DNA of 64,000 bases from Dactylosporangium siamense (GTDB lineage Bacteria; Actinomycetota; Actinomycetes; Mycobacteriales; Micromonosporaceae). This document shows, piece after piece, positions 10,966 through 19,444 of this stretch; the first letter of the stretch is position 1; the number at the start of each line of letters is the position of its first letter. The translations under genes were made by a program, and so were the position numbers. The stretch is taken from positions 1-64,000 of the forward strand of contig NZ_BONQ01000004.1 of the NCBI RefSeq assembly GCF_016862795.1, read 5' to 3'. The notes under the pieces were generated by a model. The model had not been told where the DNA came from. It saw nothing but the letters and a program-made list of their open reading frames with translations, and did not search any database.

Positions 10966-11811
10966 TCAGGCTCCGGCCAGCTCCTCCACGAGGGTCGGCC
11001 GGGTCGGGGTCCAGCCGAGCGAGCGCGCCTTCGCGCCGGTGGCCTGCTGGTCCAGCAGCAGCGCGTCGGCGAACAGGGGACCGAACCGGGCCCGGGACGC
11101 CTCGACGCTCTCCGGCGCCACCCCGGCGCCGACGGCCTCGGCGACCTCGCGGACCGTCGGGTTCACCCCGGAGGCGGCGACCACGTGCCCCAGCCGCTCG
11201 CCGCGTTCGACCACGGCGACGTACAGCGCCGCCACGTCCTCGACGTGCACGGTCGTCCAGCGCTGGGTGCCGTCGCCGACCAGCCGGACCCGGCCCTGCT
11301 CGTCCCGTCCCGGCGCGAGCACCCCGGCCGGGATGCCGCCGCCGTGGCCGTAGACGATCCCGGGGGCCACGATCGTGGCCACCAGGTCCGCGTCGAGCAC
11401 CGACCGCTCGACCGCCAGCCGCCACGCGGTCAGCGCCGGGGGCGCGAACGGCGAGTCCTCCGCGATGTCGGCGTTGTCGCCGTACACCCAGATCCCGCTG
11501 GTGTGCACATACGGCTTACCGGTCCCGGACAGCGCCTCGACCGCCGCCTCCACGACCGCGCGGTCGAACTGCTCGCTGGTCCCGTCGCCGGGGGCCGCGG
11601 TGTGCACCACGCCGTCGGCCGCCGCGAACAGCCTGGCCGTCCACGCGGTGTCGTAGAGGTCCCCGACGGCCGGCTCCGCGCCCGCCTTGCGGACCTTCGC
11701 GGCGGCCTCGTCACTGCGCACCAGCGCCGTGACGGCGTGCCCCGCGGCGACGAGCTGCTCCAGCACCACGGAGCCGATGTACCCGGTCCCACCGGTCAAT
11801 ACGATCTTCAT
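10966..11811 (-). CDS. NAD-dependent epimerase/dehydratase (extended SDR)
   Basis: This is a Rossmann-fold oxidoreductase of the extended short-chain family, 281 aa. The cofactor-binding motif is TGGTGYIGSVVLEQL at residues 6-20, followed by the LVRSDEAAAKV strand typical of NADP preference. Asp in VGDLYD contacts the adenine, and TSGIWVYG sits where the catalytic Ser/Tyr region lies. The usual YxxxK is replaced here by a non-canonical context (SPFAPPALTAWRLAVERSVL), so catalysis by the classical tetrad is doubtful. Members of this group are often annotated as NAD(P)-binding atypical SDRs. It is transcribed alone, convergent with the pgi-linked gene. Confidence 0.82.
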   Translation of the reverse strand: MKIVLTGGTGYIGSVVLEQLVAAGHAVTALVRSDEAAAKVRKAGAEPAVGDLYDTAWTARLFAAADGVVHTAAPGDGTSEQFDRAVVEAAVEALSGTGKPYVHTSGIWVYGDNADIAEDSPFAPPALTAWRLAVERSVLDADLVATIVAPGIVYGHGGGIPAGVLAPGRDEQGRVRLVGDGTQRWTTVHVEDVAALYVAVVERGERLGHVVAASGVNPTVREVAEAVGAGVAPESVEASRARFGPLFADALLLDQQATGAKARSLGWTPTRPTLVEELAGA

Positions 11812-11918
11812 GCGGCCGAGCCTAGGACCGGTTCTTGTGGCGATGCAGCGTGACCAATACCGCGCGTCCGGCGGGAATGCGGCGCTGACGAGGCTATTCC
11901 CGGGTTAGCCGTGATGTT

Positions 11919-13424
11919 TCAGCCCAGGGCTTCCGCCTTGCGCAGGAGGACCGCGCGTTCGCGGACGTTGCGGCACAGCCGGGCGGCCAGCTCCAGCTCG
12001 TTGCGGGCCTCGGCGATGCGGCCGAGCCGGATGAGCAGCTCGCCCCGCACCCCCGGCAGCAGGTGCGAGCCCGGCAGCCGGTCGGTGGCCACCAGCTCGT
12101 CCACGATCTCGAGGGCGAGCTGCGGGCCGCTGGCCATCGCCACGGCGACGGCCCGGTTGAGCTCGACGACGGGTGAGGGCGCGATCCGGCCGAGCGCCTC
12201 GTACAGCAGCACGATGTGGTCCCAGTCGGTCTCCCCGACCGACGCCGCCCGCGCGTGGCAGGCCGCGATCCCCGCCTGCAGCCCGTACGGGCCGAGCCCG
12301 GTCTTGGCCGCGGTGCCGAACGCGGCGAGCCCACGGCGGATCGCGGAACGGTCCCACAGCCGCCGGTCCTGGTGCTCCAGCAGCACCGCCTCACCGTCCG
12401 GCCCGGTGCGCGCCGGGAACCGGGCGGCGGTCAGCTCGAACAGCGCGAGCAGCCCGTACACCTCCGGCTCCCCCGGCAGGACCGCGGCCAGCATCCGCGC
12501 CAGCCGGATCGCCTCGTACGCGAGGTCGGGCCGCAGCAGGTCGTCGCCGGCCGTCGCGGTCGCCCCCTCCGTGAAGATCACGTAGAGCACGCTGAGCACC
12601 CCGCCGAGCCGCTCCCGCCGCTCCTGCGCCGGCGGCACCTCGAACGGCACCTTGGCCGCGGCGATCGTCTTCTTCGCCCGCGTGATCCGCGCCTGCACGG
12701 TCGGCACCGGCACCAGGAACGCCCGGGCGATCTCCTCGCTCGACAGCCCGCCGACGGTCCGCAGCGTCAGCGCGACCCTGGCCTCGGGGGCGAGCACCGG
12801 GTGGCACGCCACGAACATGAGCGCGAGGATGTCGTCGTCGATGCGGTCCGGGTCCCACGGCAGCTCGTCCGCGTGCCCCGCCGGCGTCACCGCCCCCGTG
12901 GCGGCCTCACCCTCGGTGAGCTGGCCGGCGAGCGCCGCATACCGGTCGTCGCGGGCCGACCTCCGCCGGAAGCTGTCGATGGCCCGCCGCCGCGCGGTGG
13001 CCAGCAGCCAGCCCACCGGGTTGTCCGGCGCGCCCTCCCGGGCCCAGCTGACCAGGGCCTCCGCGACCGCCTCCTGGGCGACGTCCTCGGCGAGCGCGAA
13101 GTCCCCGGTGTACCGGGCGAGCGCCCCCACGATGCGCGCCGACTCGATCCGCCAGACCGCCTCGACCGCCCGCCGCGCCGCCTCGACCGCCCGCGGCTCG
13201 GGCTCCGCGGCCTGCGGCTTCCGCTCCTCGGCCGGCTCTTGTGCGACAGGCGGCTCTTGTGCGGCGGCCGGCTCTTGTGCGGCGGCCGGCTCTTGTGCGG
13301 CGGCCGGCTCTTGTGCGGCGGCCGGCTCTTGTGCGACAGGCGGCTTTTGTCCGGTGGGCGGCTGGGCCCCGACGGCCCGCGGCGCCGGCTCGGCGCTCGG
13401 CGGGCCGTCCGTGGCCGCGACCAT
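11919..13424 (-). CDS. ECF42-type RNA polymerase sigma factor with C-terminal helical/TPR domain
   Basis: This 501-aa sigma factor has a sigma2 region (RIVGALARYTGDFALAEDVAQEAVAEALVSW, about residues 92-125), a sigma4 region (LTLRTVGGLSSEEIARAFLVPVPTVQARITRAKK, about 215-250) and a long alpha-helical C-terminal domain of the TPR type. That layout, plus the adjacent YCII/DGPF gene, is the hallmark of the ECF42 group. The ATG at 13424 overlaps the YCII stop as TGATG, so the two are translationally coupled. The first 90 residues are an unusual Pro/Ala/Gln-rich extension with seven 18-bp repeats (AAAQEP). No anti-sigma gene is adjacent; in this group the C-terminal domain is thought to regulate activity. 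Confidence 0.9.
   Translation of the reverse strand: MVAATDGPPSAEPAPRAVGAQPPTGQKPPVAQEPAAAQEPAAAQEPAAAQEPAAAQEPPVAQEPAEERKPQAAEPEPRAVEAARRAVEAVWRIESARIVGALARYTGDFALAEDVAQEAVAEALVSWAREGAPDNPVGWLLATARRRAIDSFRRRSARDDRYAALAGQLTEGEAATGAVTPAGHADELPWDPDRIDDDILALMFVACHPVLAPEARVALTLRTVGGLSSEEIARAFLVPVPTVQARITRAKKTIAAAKVPFEVPPAQERRERLGGVLSVLYVIFTEGATATAGDDLLRPDLAYEAIRLARMLAAVLPGEPEVYGLLALFELTAARFPARTGPDGEAVLLEHQDRRLWDRSAIRRGLAAFGTAAKTGLGPYGLQAGIAACHARAASVGETDWDHIVLLYEALGRIAPSPVVELNRAVAVAMASGPQLALEIVDELVATDRLPGSHLLPGVRGELLIRLGRIAEARNELELAARLCRNVRERAVLLRKAEALG
13234..13359 (-). repeat. 18-bp tandem repeat coding AAAQEP in the ECF42 N-terminus
   Basis: Seven units of 18 bp begin at 13234, 13252, 13270, 13288, 13306, 13324 and 13342 (plus-strand core GGCTCTTGTGCGGCGGCC). 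The period is a multiple of three and the frame is preserved, giving a PVAQEP/AAAQEP array. The four central copies are identical, suggesting recent expansion by slippage. Confidence 0.95.
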
Positions 13425-13843
13425 CAGAGCTGGCCGGTCTGCTCGCGCCACGCCCGCTCCTTGACGATCCACTCGTTGTCCTGCGGGAACTCCTCGATGC
13501 TCGGCACCCGCCGGATCTCACACTTCGTGCCGGGCCCACCGGGGAGCCGCTTGGCCCACTCGACGGCCTCCTCCTTGCTCGCCACGTCCAGCAGGTAGAA
13601 GCCGCCGAACAGCTCCTTCGTCTCCCCGTACGGCCCGTCGGTGACCAGCGGCGTCTCACCGTCGAAGCTCACGACCACACCCTGCGACGGGTCGTCGAGG
13701 CCCTCGGCGGCGACCAGCACCCCGGCCCGGATCAGCTCCTCGTTGAACCGGCCCACCGTCTCCAGCATCTCCTCGAACGGCGTCTCCATCATCTTCGCCA
13801 TCGACTCGTCCGTGCCGCGCATGATCAGCATGTACTTCGTCAT
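13424..13843 (-). CDS. YCII/DGPF-domain protein, ECF42 partner
   Basis: This is a 139-aa protein of the YCII-related (DGPF) family: MTKYMLIMRGTDESMAKM, then VVSFDGETPLVTDGPYGETKELFGGFYLLDV with the diagnostic DGPY/F motif, and a C-terminal EIRRVP. Biochemical function is unknown; members are small alpha/beta-barrel dimers resembling YciI. The ATG at 13843 has GAGGAGAA upstream. The gene is followed directly by the coupled ECF42 sigma gene. A plausible ECF42-dependent promoter lies just upstream, suggesting that this gene is the sigma factor's own target. Confidence 0.9.
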   Translation of the reverse strand: MTKYMLIMRGTDESMAKMMETPFEEMLETVGRFNEELIRAGVLVAAEGLDDPSQGVVVSFDGETPLVTDGPYGETKELFGGFYLLDVASKEEAVEWAKRLPGGPGTKCEIRRVPSIEEFPQDNEWIVKERAWREQTGQL

Positions 13844-13893
13844 CGTCGTTCTCCTCGTCCAGCGGGGTCGCTCCTCGACCCTCTCACCCCAAG

Positions 13894-13920
13894 GTCGAAC
13901 GACGCAGGCGCCGATCGACA
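13894..13920 (-). promoter_or_regulatory. Candidate ECF42 autoregulated promoter
   Basis: On the minus strand TGTCGA (13920-13915) is followed after exactly 17 nt by CGAC (13897-13894), matching the TGTCGA / CGA(T)C bipartite promoter known for ECF42 sigma factors. It lies about 50 nt upstream of the YCII ATG. A feed-forward loop is inferred. Confidence 0.6.
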
Positions 13921-13943
13921 CGGCCCCCAAAAAAGTTTTCCGG

Positions 13944-14609
13944 TCACCGCCGCAGCACGTCTGCGCAGCTCCGGGCGGGGTCGACCGGCACCGCGTGCCC
14001 GAGCGCCGGGTCGAACCGGACCTCGCCGCTGTCGAGGGCGGCGAGCCAGCGGCACAGCAGGTCGGTGACCGAACTCGCCACGACCACGCGCTCCACCCGG
14101 TCGGTCGGAAACAGCACCTGCCCCGCCGTCCCCCGCGGCCCGGGCGCGGAGTCCAGCACCATGATCCCGTCGTCGTTCTCCGCGACCGGCAGCCACGACC
14201 ACGGCACCGACCACTGGTAGTGGGTGCCGTCCCCGGCGAGCTCCGGCGTCCAGCCGGGATGCTGCGAGGTCAGCGTCGCCCAGTACTGCCACGCGGTCAG
14301 CATCGCCTCGTACGGCAGCAGCGACATCCCATTCGGCAGCAGCGGCGCATAGGAGCCACCGTGCACCGCATACAGCGCCCGCAGGTCCGCCGGCACCCTG
14401 AGCCCCGTGCGCTCCTCCAGCACCCGCGCGGCGTCGTCGTCGCCCGGCGGCTCGAACAGCGGCCGCACGATCCAACCGTCGACGGCCGCGGCCCGGTACC
14501 CAGGTGGCAGGCACAGCCAGCCGGCGCTGAGCACCGGCGGCGGCAGCTCCCACCGCGATGCCCAGACCCGCAGGCGGGACCACAGCTCCACCGGGTCGGC
14601 ATCATCCAC
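13944..14609 (-). CDS. SMI1/KNR4 family protein
   Basis: This 221-aa protein resembles the SMI1/KNR4 (SUKH-like) superfamily. The segment LEERTGLRVPADLRALYAVHGGSY is the classic helical entry of the fold. It is followed by LLPNGMSLLPYEAMLTAWQYW, and the C-terminal half contains HYQWSVPWSWLPVAENDDGIMVLDSAPGPRGTAGQVL, a typical strand array. In bacteria such proteins can be immunity proteins for polymorphic toxins or housekeeping proteins of unknown role. No toxin gene is beside it, so I do not propose immunity. The start is GTG. A G/T-rich stretch lies immediately downstream before the ECF42 promoter. Confidence 0.7.
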   Translation of the reverse strand: MDDADPVELWSRLRVWASRWELPPPVLSAGWLCLPPGYRAAAVDGWIVRPLFEPPGDDDAARVLEERTGLRVPADLRALYAVHGGSYAPLLPNGMSLLPYEAMLTAWQYWATLTSQHPGWTPELAGDGTHYQWSVPWSWLPVAENDDGIMVLDSAPGPRGTAGQVLFPTDRVERVVVASSVTDLLCRWLAALDSGEVRFDPALGHAVPVDPARSCADVLRR

Positions 14610-15031
14610 CGCGACACCGTACCGGTCGTCATGTCGCGACGCGGCTGGCGTCCTGTCACTCCGTCGCGGCCACTGGACCGGGTGGTACCAGCGCTCCGGA
14701 ACGGAAATCTTGAACTACCTGGTTGATTGGTGGCTGGCCGCGACCACCAATCAACCAGGTAGTTCGAAGCGTCGGGTCCGGCGTGGGCGGGTCGGGGGGA
14801 TTGCGGCTTTTGTGGCCGGCGGCGGTGTTGTAGCACCGAATGATGACCTCGACGGCGCTGGATCCTGTGAGTGCGGACCTGGCTTGGGATCACCGCGAGA
14901 CGGCACGGACCGGGACCACGCCACCCTGTCGCACGGACGCGCCAGCGGCCGGGCGGGAGCCCCGAAGTCCCCTTGCGCGAACGTGAATATCTGAAGGTCA
15001 TGCCGACCAGAACCGCGAACCGCAACCAGCG
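14610..15031. other. Non-coding gap with no convincing gene
   Basis: No ORF here has actinobacterial codon bias or recognisable similarity. The gap holds a perfect 22-bp inverted repeat (14712-14765) in the left half. At the right edge it runs into the terminator-like hairpin of the ABC operon. The A+T-richer 14701-14770 stretch stands out against the flanks. Confidence 0.5.
14712..14765. repeat. Perfect 22-bp inverted repeat, 10-nt loop
   Basis: The left arm 14712-14733 (GAACTACCTGGTTGATTGG...) is the exact reverse complement of 14744-14765, with a 10-nt spacer. Each arm is itself nearly palindromic around ACCTGGT, as TetR-type operators are. It could be a strong hairpin, a double operator or a mobile-element remnant. 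Confidence 0.9.
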
Positions 15032-15076
15032 CCGATCCACCCCCACGGCCAAATACACGGCGTGAGGGTGGATCGG
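15032..15076 (-). terminator. Hairpin downstream of the ABC exporter operon
   Basis: An 11-bp perfect stem (CCGATCCACCC at 15032-15042 pairing with 15066-15076) encloses a 23-nt loop, 12 nt past the stop codon of the leftward ABC gene. No U-tract follows, as is common in actinomycetes. A terminator role is inferred from position. Confidence 0.5.
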
Positions 15077-15087
15077 AGGAAGCCGGG

Positions 15088-17064
15088 TCAGTCGACCTCG
15101 ACGGCCGCCGCGGCGAACTGTGCGGAATACAGCCGCGCATACGCGCCGCCGGACGCGAGCAGCGACTCGTGTGTCCCCTGCTCCACGATCGTGCCGTGCT
15201 CCATGACGAGGATCAGGTCGGCGTCGCGGATGGTGGAGAGGCGGTGGGCGATGACGAAGCTCGTCCGGCCGGCCCGCAGCGTGCTCATGGCACGCTGGAT
15301 GAGGACCTCGGTGCGGGTGTCGACGGAGCTGGTGGCCTCGTCGAGGATGAGGATCGTCGGCTCGGCGAGGAACGCTCGGGCGATCGTGATGAGCTGCTTC
15401 TCGCCCGCCGAGACGCCGGCGCCCTCCTCGTCGATGACGGTGTCGTAGCCGTCGGGGAGGGTGCGGACGAACCGGTCGGCGTGGGCCGTCTCGGCCGCGG
15501 CGACGACCTTGTCGTGGGTCGGGTGGTCGGCGCCGTAGGCGAGGTTCTCCGCGATGGTGCCCTGGAAGAGCCACGTGTCCTGCAGGACCATGCCGATCTG
15601 CTCGCGGAGGTCGTCGCGGGTCATCGTGGCGATGTCGACGTCGTCGAGGAGGATGCGGCCGGCGGTCAGGTCGTAGAAGCGCATGACGAGGTTGACGAGC
15701 GTGGTCTTGCCTGCACCGGTGGGACCGACGATCGCGACCGTCTGGCCGGGCTCGACGGTGAGCGTGAGGTCCTCGATGAGGGGCTCGTCGTGCTTGTAGC
15801 GGAACGACACCCCCTCGAACGTGACCTTGCCCCGCACCTGGGCGGGCCGGGACGGCTTGACCGGGTCCGGCGACTGCTCGGCGGCGTCCAGGAGCTGGAA
15901 GACCCGTTCGGCGGAGGCGACGCCGGACTGCACCAGGTTGGCCATGCTCGCGACCTGGGTCAGGGGCTGGCTGAACTGGCGGGAGTACTGGATGAACGCC
16001 TGCACGTCGCCGAGGGACAATGACCCGGACGCGACCCGCAGCCCGCCGACGACGGCGACGAGGACGTAGTTGAGGTTGCCGATGAACATCATCGCGGGCT
16101 GGATCAGCCCGGAGATGAACTGGGCCCGGAACGACGCCGTGTAGAGCGCCTCGTTGTGCTCCTCGAACGTCTTCGCGGCCTCGGCCTGGCGGCCGAAGAT
16201 CTTCACCACGGAGTGCCCGGTGAACATCTCCTCGATGTGGCCGTTGAGCTTGCCGGTGGACGCCCACTGCTTGACGAACTGCGGCTGGGACCGCTTGCCG
16301 ATGCGCATCGTGATGAGCACCGACACCGGCACCGTGACCAGGGCGATGATCGCGAGCAGCGGCGAGATCCAGAACATCATGCCCAGGACGCCGACGATCG
16401 TCAGCAGGGACGTGAGCAGCATGCTCATCGACTGCTGCAGGGTCATGGCGATGTTGTCGGTGTCGTTGGTGGCGCGGCTGAGGACCTCGCCGCGGGGCTG
16501 CTGGTCGAAGTAGCTCAGCGGCAGCCGGGACAGCTTCGCCGAGACGTGCTCGCGGAGCCGGTAGACGGTGCGCTGCACGATGACCGTGGTGAGCCGGGCC
16601 TGGAGCAGGCCGAGGATCCAGGCGCCGAGGTAGATGACGGCGACCCACAGCAGGACCCGTTCGAGCCGATCGAAGTCGATCCCGCGGCCGGGCACGACGT
16701 GGTCCATCGCGGCGAGCATGTCGGCGTAGCGGTCCTGGCCGCGTGCCCGCGCCCCGGCGACCGCCTCGGCCTGGGTGATGCCGGCCGGCAGTTCCCGGCC
16801 GATGATGCCCTCGAAGATGACGTCGGTGGCCTTGCCGAGCAACCTCGGCCCGATGACGGACAGCACGACGCTGCCGATGCCGAACACGAGGACCGCGGCG
16901 ACCAGCAGCCGGTCCGGTGCGAGCATCCGCAGCAGCCGCTTGGAGGAGCCCTTGAAGTCCTCGAGCTTCGCCGGCGGCCCGCCGGCACCCATCATCATTC
17001 TGCCGGGGCCGAACGCGGGCGGCGTGGGCCGCGATCCGCCGCCGGGGCGTCCAGGTCCGGTCAT
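15088..17064 (-). CDS. ABC exporter half-transporter (TMD-NBD), second subunit
   Basis: This is a 658-aa fused membrane/ATPase subunit of a multidrug-type ABC exporter. A Gly/Pro-rich cytoplasmic N-terminus (TGPGRPGGGSRPTPPAFGPGR) precedes six TM helices and the NBD. The NBD shows GPTGAGKTTLVNL (Walker A), QDTWLFQGTI (Q-loop), GVSAGEKQLITIARAF (ABC signature, with the unusual AGEKQ) and ILILDEATSSVDT (Walker B with catalytic Glu). The extracytoplasmic loop after TM1 is longer than usual. The ATG at 17064 overlaps the upstream stop (ATGA), so subunit stoichiometry is coupled. With the next gene it should form a heterodimeric exporter; substrate unknown. Confidence 0.92.
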   Translation of the reverse strand: MTGPGRPGGGSRPTPPAFGPGRMMMGAGGPPAKLEDFKGSSKRLLRMLAPDRLLVAAVLVFGIGSVVLSVIGPRLLGKATDVIFEGIIGRELPAGITQAEAVAGARARGQDRYADMLAAMDHVVPGRGIDFDRLERVLLWVAVIYLGAWILGLLQARLTTVIVQRTVYRLREHVSAKLSRLPLSYFDQQPRGEVLSRATNDTDNIAMTLQQSMSMLLTSLLTIVGVLGMMFWISPLLAIIALVTVPVSVLITMRIGKRSQPQFVKQWASTGKLNGHIEEMFTGHSVVKIFGRQAEAAKTFEEHNEALYTASFRAQFISGLIQPAMMFIGNLNYVLVAVVGGLRVASGSLSLGDVQAFIQYSRQFSQPLTQVASMANLVQSGVASAERVFQLLDAAEQSPDPVKPSRPAQVRGKVTFEGVSFRYKHDEPLIEDLTLTVEPGQTVAIVGPTGAGKTTLVNLVMRFYDLTAGRILLDDVDIATMTRDDLREQIGMVLQDTWLFQGTIAENLAYGADHPTHDKVVAAAETAHADRFVRTLPDGYDTVIDEEGAGVSAGEKQLITIARAFLAEPTILILDEATSSVDTRTEVLIQRAMSTLRAGRTSFVIAHRLSTIRDADLILVMEHGTIVEQGTHESLLASGGAYARLYSAQFAAAAVEVD

Positions 17065-18797
17065 GCCGCCGCCTCCTGCTCGGTGAGCTGGGACAGGACG
17101 ATCTCGCGGTAGGTCGCGTTGCCGTCCATGAGTTCGGTGTGGGTGCCGGTGCCGACCACGCGGCCCTCGTCGATCACGACGATGGTCTGCGCGTCGCGGA
17201 TCGTGCTGACCCGCTGCGCCACGATGACGACCGTCGCGTCGGCGATCTCGGCCCGCAGCGCGTCGCGCAGCGCGGCGTCGGTCGCGTAGTCCAGGGCGGA
17301 GAACGAGTCGTCGAACAGGTAGACCTCGGGCCGGGCGACGAGCGTGCGGGCGATCGCGAGGCGCTGCCGCTGCCCGCCGGAGACGTTGGTCCCGCCCTGC
17401 GCGATCGGCGCGTCGAGCGCCTCGGGCATGGCCCGCACGAAGTCGGCGGCCTGGGCGACCTCCAAAGCCCGCCACAGCTCGGCGTCGGTCGCGTCGGGCC
17501 GGCCGTAGCGCAGGTTGGACGCGACGGTGCCGGAGAACAGGTACGGCTTCTGCGGCACCATGCTCACCGTCGCCGACAGCAGCGCGGGGTCGATGTCGCG
17601 CACGTCGACGCCGTCGACCAGCACGGTGCCGCCGGTCGCGTCCATCAGCCGCGGGACGAGGTTGAGCAGCGTGGTCTTGCCGGCGCCGGTGCTGCCGATG
17701 ATCGCGGTCGTCTCGCCGGGCCGGGCGGTGAGGTCGATGCCGCTGATGACGGGCGACTCCGCGCCCGGGTAGCGGAACTCGACCCCGCGCAGCTCCAGCT
17801 CACCGTGGCGGGGCAGGCTCGTGACCGCCTTCGCCGGCGGCACGACGCTGGACCCGGTCGTGAGGACCTCCTGGATGCGCTCGGCGCACACCTCGGCCCG
17901 CGGGATCATGACGAACATGAACGTCGCCATCATCACCGCCATCAGGATCTGCATGAGGTAGCTCAGGAACGCGGTCAGTGCCCCGACCTGCATGCCGCCG
18001 CTGTCGATGCGGTGCGCGCCGAACCAGAGCACGAGGATGCTGGAGGCGTTGACGACCAGCATCACCGTCGGGAACATCAGCGACATCAGCCGGCCGACGG
18101 CGAGTGACACGTCGCGCAGGTCGCCGTTGGTCTTGGCGAAGCGGACCCGCTCGTGCTCGTCGCGGACGAAGGCCCGGATCACCCGGATGCCGGTGATCTG
18201 CTCCCGGATGACCCGGTTGACCAGGTCGATGCGCACCTGCATGGTGCGGAACAGCGGCCGCATCCGCACCACGATGACGGAGATGACCCCGACCAGGATC
18301 GGCACGACGACCAGCAGCAGCGCCGAGAGCGGCACGTCCTGCACGAGCGCGAGGATGATGCCGCCGACGCACATGATCGGTGCGGACACCATCAGCGTGA
18401 AGGTCATCAGCACCAGCATCTGGACCTGCTGGATGTCGTTGGTGGTGCGGGTGATCAGCGACGGCGCGCCGAACTGCCCGACCTCCCGCGTGGAGAGCTC
18501 CTGCACGTGGGCGAAGATGCCGGCGCGCACGTCACGGCCCAGCGCCATCGCGGTGCGGGCGCCGAAGTAGACCGCGGCCGCGGAGCACACGATCTGCACG
18601 GCGGTGACGGCGAGCATCCAGCCGCCGATGCGCATGATGTAACCGGTGTCGCCGGTGACGACGCCACCGTCGATGATGTCGGCGTTGAGGGTCGGCAGAT
18701 ACAGCGTCGCCAGGGTCTGCACCAGTTGCAGCAGCACCACCAGCGTGATCGGCCGTTTGTAGGGCCGAAGATAGGTTTTGAGCAGTTGGATGAGCAT
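17061..18797 (-). CDS. ABC exporter half-transporter (TMD-NBD), first subunit
   Basis: This is a 578-aa half-transporter and heterodimer partner of the following gene. Six TM helices occupy about residues 15-310 (LVVLLQLVQTLATLYLP, IGGWMLAVTAVQIVCSAAAVYFG and others). The NBD has GSTGAGKTTLLNL (Walker A), QKPYLFSGTV (Q-loop), NVSGGQRQRLAIARTL (canonical signature) and VYLFDDSFSALD (Walker B). The residue after Walker B is Asp-Ser rather than Glu, so this half carries a degenerate catalytic site, as in many heterodimeric exporters. It starts only 2 nt after the TetR stop, so the regulator and both subunits form one leftward operon. Confidence 0.92.
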   Translation of the reverse strand: MLIQLLKTYLRPYKRPITLVVLLQLVQTLATLYLPTLNADIIDGGVVTGDTGYIMRIGGWMLAVTAVQIVCSAAAVYFGARTAMALGRDVRAGIFAHVQELSTREVGQFGAPSLITRTTNDIQQVQMLVLMTFTLMVSAPIMCVGGIILALVQDVPLSALLLVVVPILVGVISVIVVRMRPLFRTMQVRIDLVNRVIREQITGIRVIRAFVRDEHERVRFAKTNGDLRDVSLAVGRLMSLMFPTVMLVVNASSILVLWFGAHRIDSGGMQVGALTAFLSYLMQILMAVMMATFMFVMIPRAEVCAERIQEVLTTGSSVVPPAKAVTSLPRHGELELRGVEFRYPGAESPVISGIDLTARPGETTAIIGSTGAGKTTLLNLVPRLMDATGGTVLVDGVDVRDIDPALLSATVSMVPQKPYLFSGTVASNLRYGRPDATDAELWRALEVAQAADFVRAMPEALDAPIAQGGTNVSGGQRQRLAIARTLVARPEVYLFDDSFSALDYATDAALRDALRAEIADATVVIVAQRVSTIRDAQTIVVIDEGRVVGTGTHTELMDGNATYREIVLSQLTEQEAAA

Positions 18798-18799
18798 CG

Positions 18800-19438
18800 T
18801 CAGGCGTCTCCCCCGGGGGTGTCGGTCGGGCGGACCAGCAGGCCGTCCAGTAGGACGGCGACCACGCCGTCGGCATCCAGCGCCTCGGGCCCGGCCAGCT
18901 CCTGCCGGACCGACGCGATGGAGAGCAGCACGAGCATGCCGGCGGTTGCGCCCGGGCCGCGCCGCAGCAGCGCCCGGTCCGGCTCGATGAGGGCCGCGAC
19001 CGTCTCGGTCAGCCGCCGGCGGCCCTCCATCAGCTGCTCGACCTGCCGCCGGCCGAGCTCCATCGGCAGCGTGCGGGCGACCATCATCAGCTGAGCGTTG
19101 GTCTCGAAGCGGCGCATCAGGATCGCCGCGGCGTCGCGCATGCGCTCCCGCAGGGGTGCCTGCGGGTCGATCGCGCTGAGCTGGCGCAGCACTGACTCCT
19201 GGTCGAAGGCGGTGTCGAGTGCGGCGAGGATCAGCGACGCCTTGTCGGGGAAGACGCCGAAGATGGTGCCCTCGGCGACGCCCGCGGCCTCGGCGATCTG
19301 CTTCGTGGTGACCGCCGCGCCGTGCGTGCGCAGCAGCGGGATGGTCGCGGCGATGATCGTCGCCCGTCGCTCGTCCGGCGACAGCGCGGGAACGCGCCGG
19401 CGGCGGGTCTGCACGGGCTGCTGGTTCACGATGGCCAC
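18800..19438 (-). CDS. TetR family regulator of the ABC exporter
   Basis: This is a 212-aa one-component repressor. The N-terminal helix-turn-helix (RRATIIAATIPLLRTHGAAVTTKQIAEAAGVAEGTIFGVFPDKASLILAAL, about residues 24-75) is a standard TetR DNA-binding domain. The helical C-terminus would bind a ligand, probably a substrate of the pump. The start is GTG (AIVNQQPVQTRRRR). An inverted repeat GAGCGAG-CA-CTCACTC sits 6-22 nt upstream of the start codon and is the likely autoregulatory operator. As first gene of the operon it should repress itself and both ABC genes. Confidence 0.9.
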   Translation of the reverse strand: MAIVNQQPVQTRRRRVPALSPDERRATIIAATIPLLRTHGAAVTTKQIAEAAGVAEGTIFGVFPDKASLILAALDTAFDQESVLRQLSAIDPQAPLRERMRDAAAILMRRFETNAQLMMVARTLPMELGRRQVEQLMEGRRRLTETVAALIEPDRALLRRGPGATAGMLVLLSIASVRQELAGPEALDADGVVAVLLDGLLVRPTDTPGGDA

Positions 19439-19444
19439 CTTACT

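Noticed and set aside
12216-13598. 460-codon plus-strand open frame antisense to the ECF42 gene
   Set aside because: The translation is repetitive RRLLCGGR-type from the 18-bp repeat; the minus strand encodes a clear sigma factor.
13944-14609. SMI1/KNR4 protein as immunity protein of a polymorphic toxin system
   Set aside because: No toxin, secretion or other immunity gene is adjacent.
14712-14765. Inverted repeat as the terminal repeats of an insertion sequence
   Set aside because: Arms are only 10 nt apart and no transposase or target-site duplication is seen.
14871-15065. 64-codon ORF in the 14.6-15.1 kb gap
   Set aside because: No good ribosome-binding site, atypical codon bias and no similarity; ends in the terminator hairpin.
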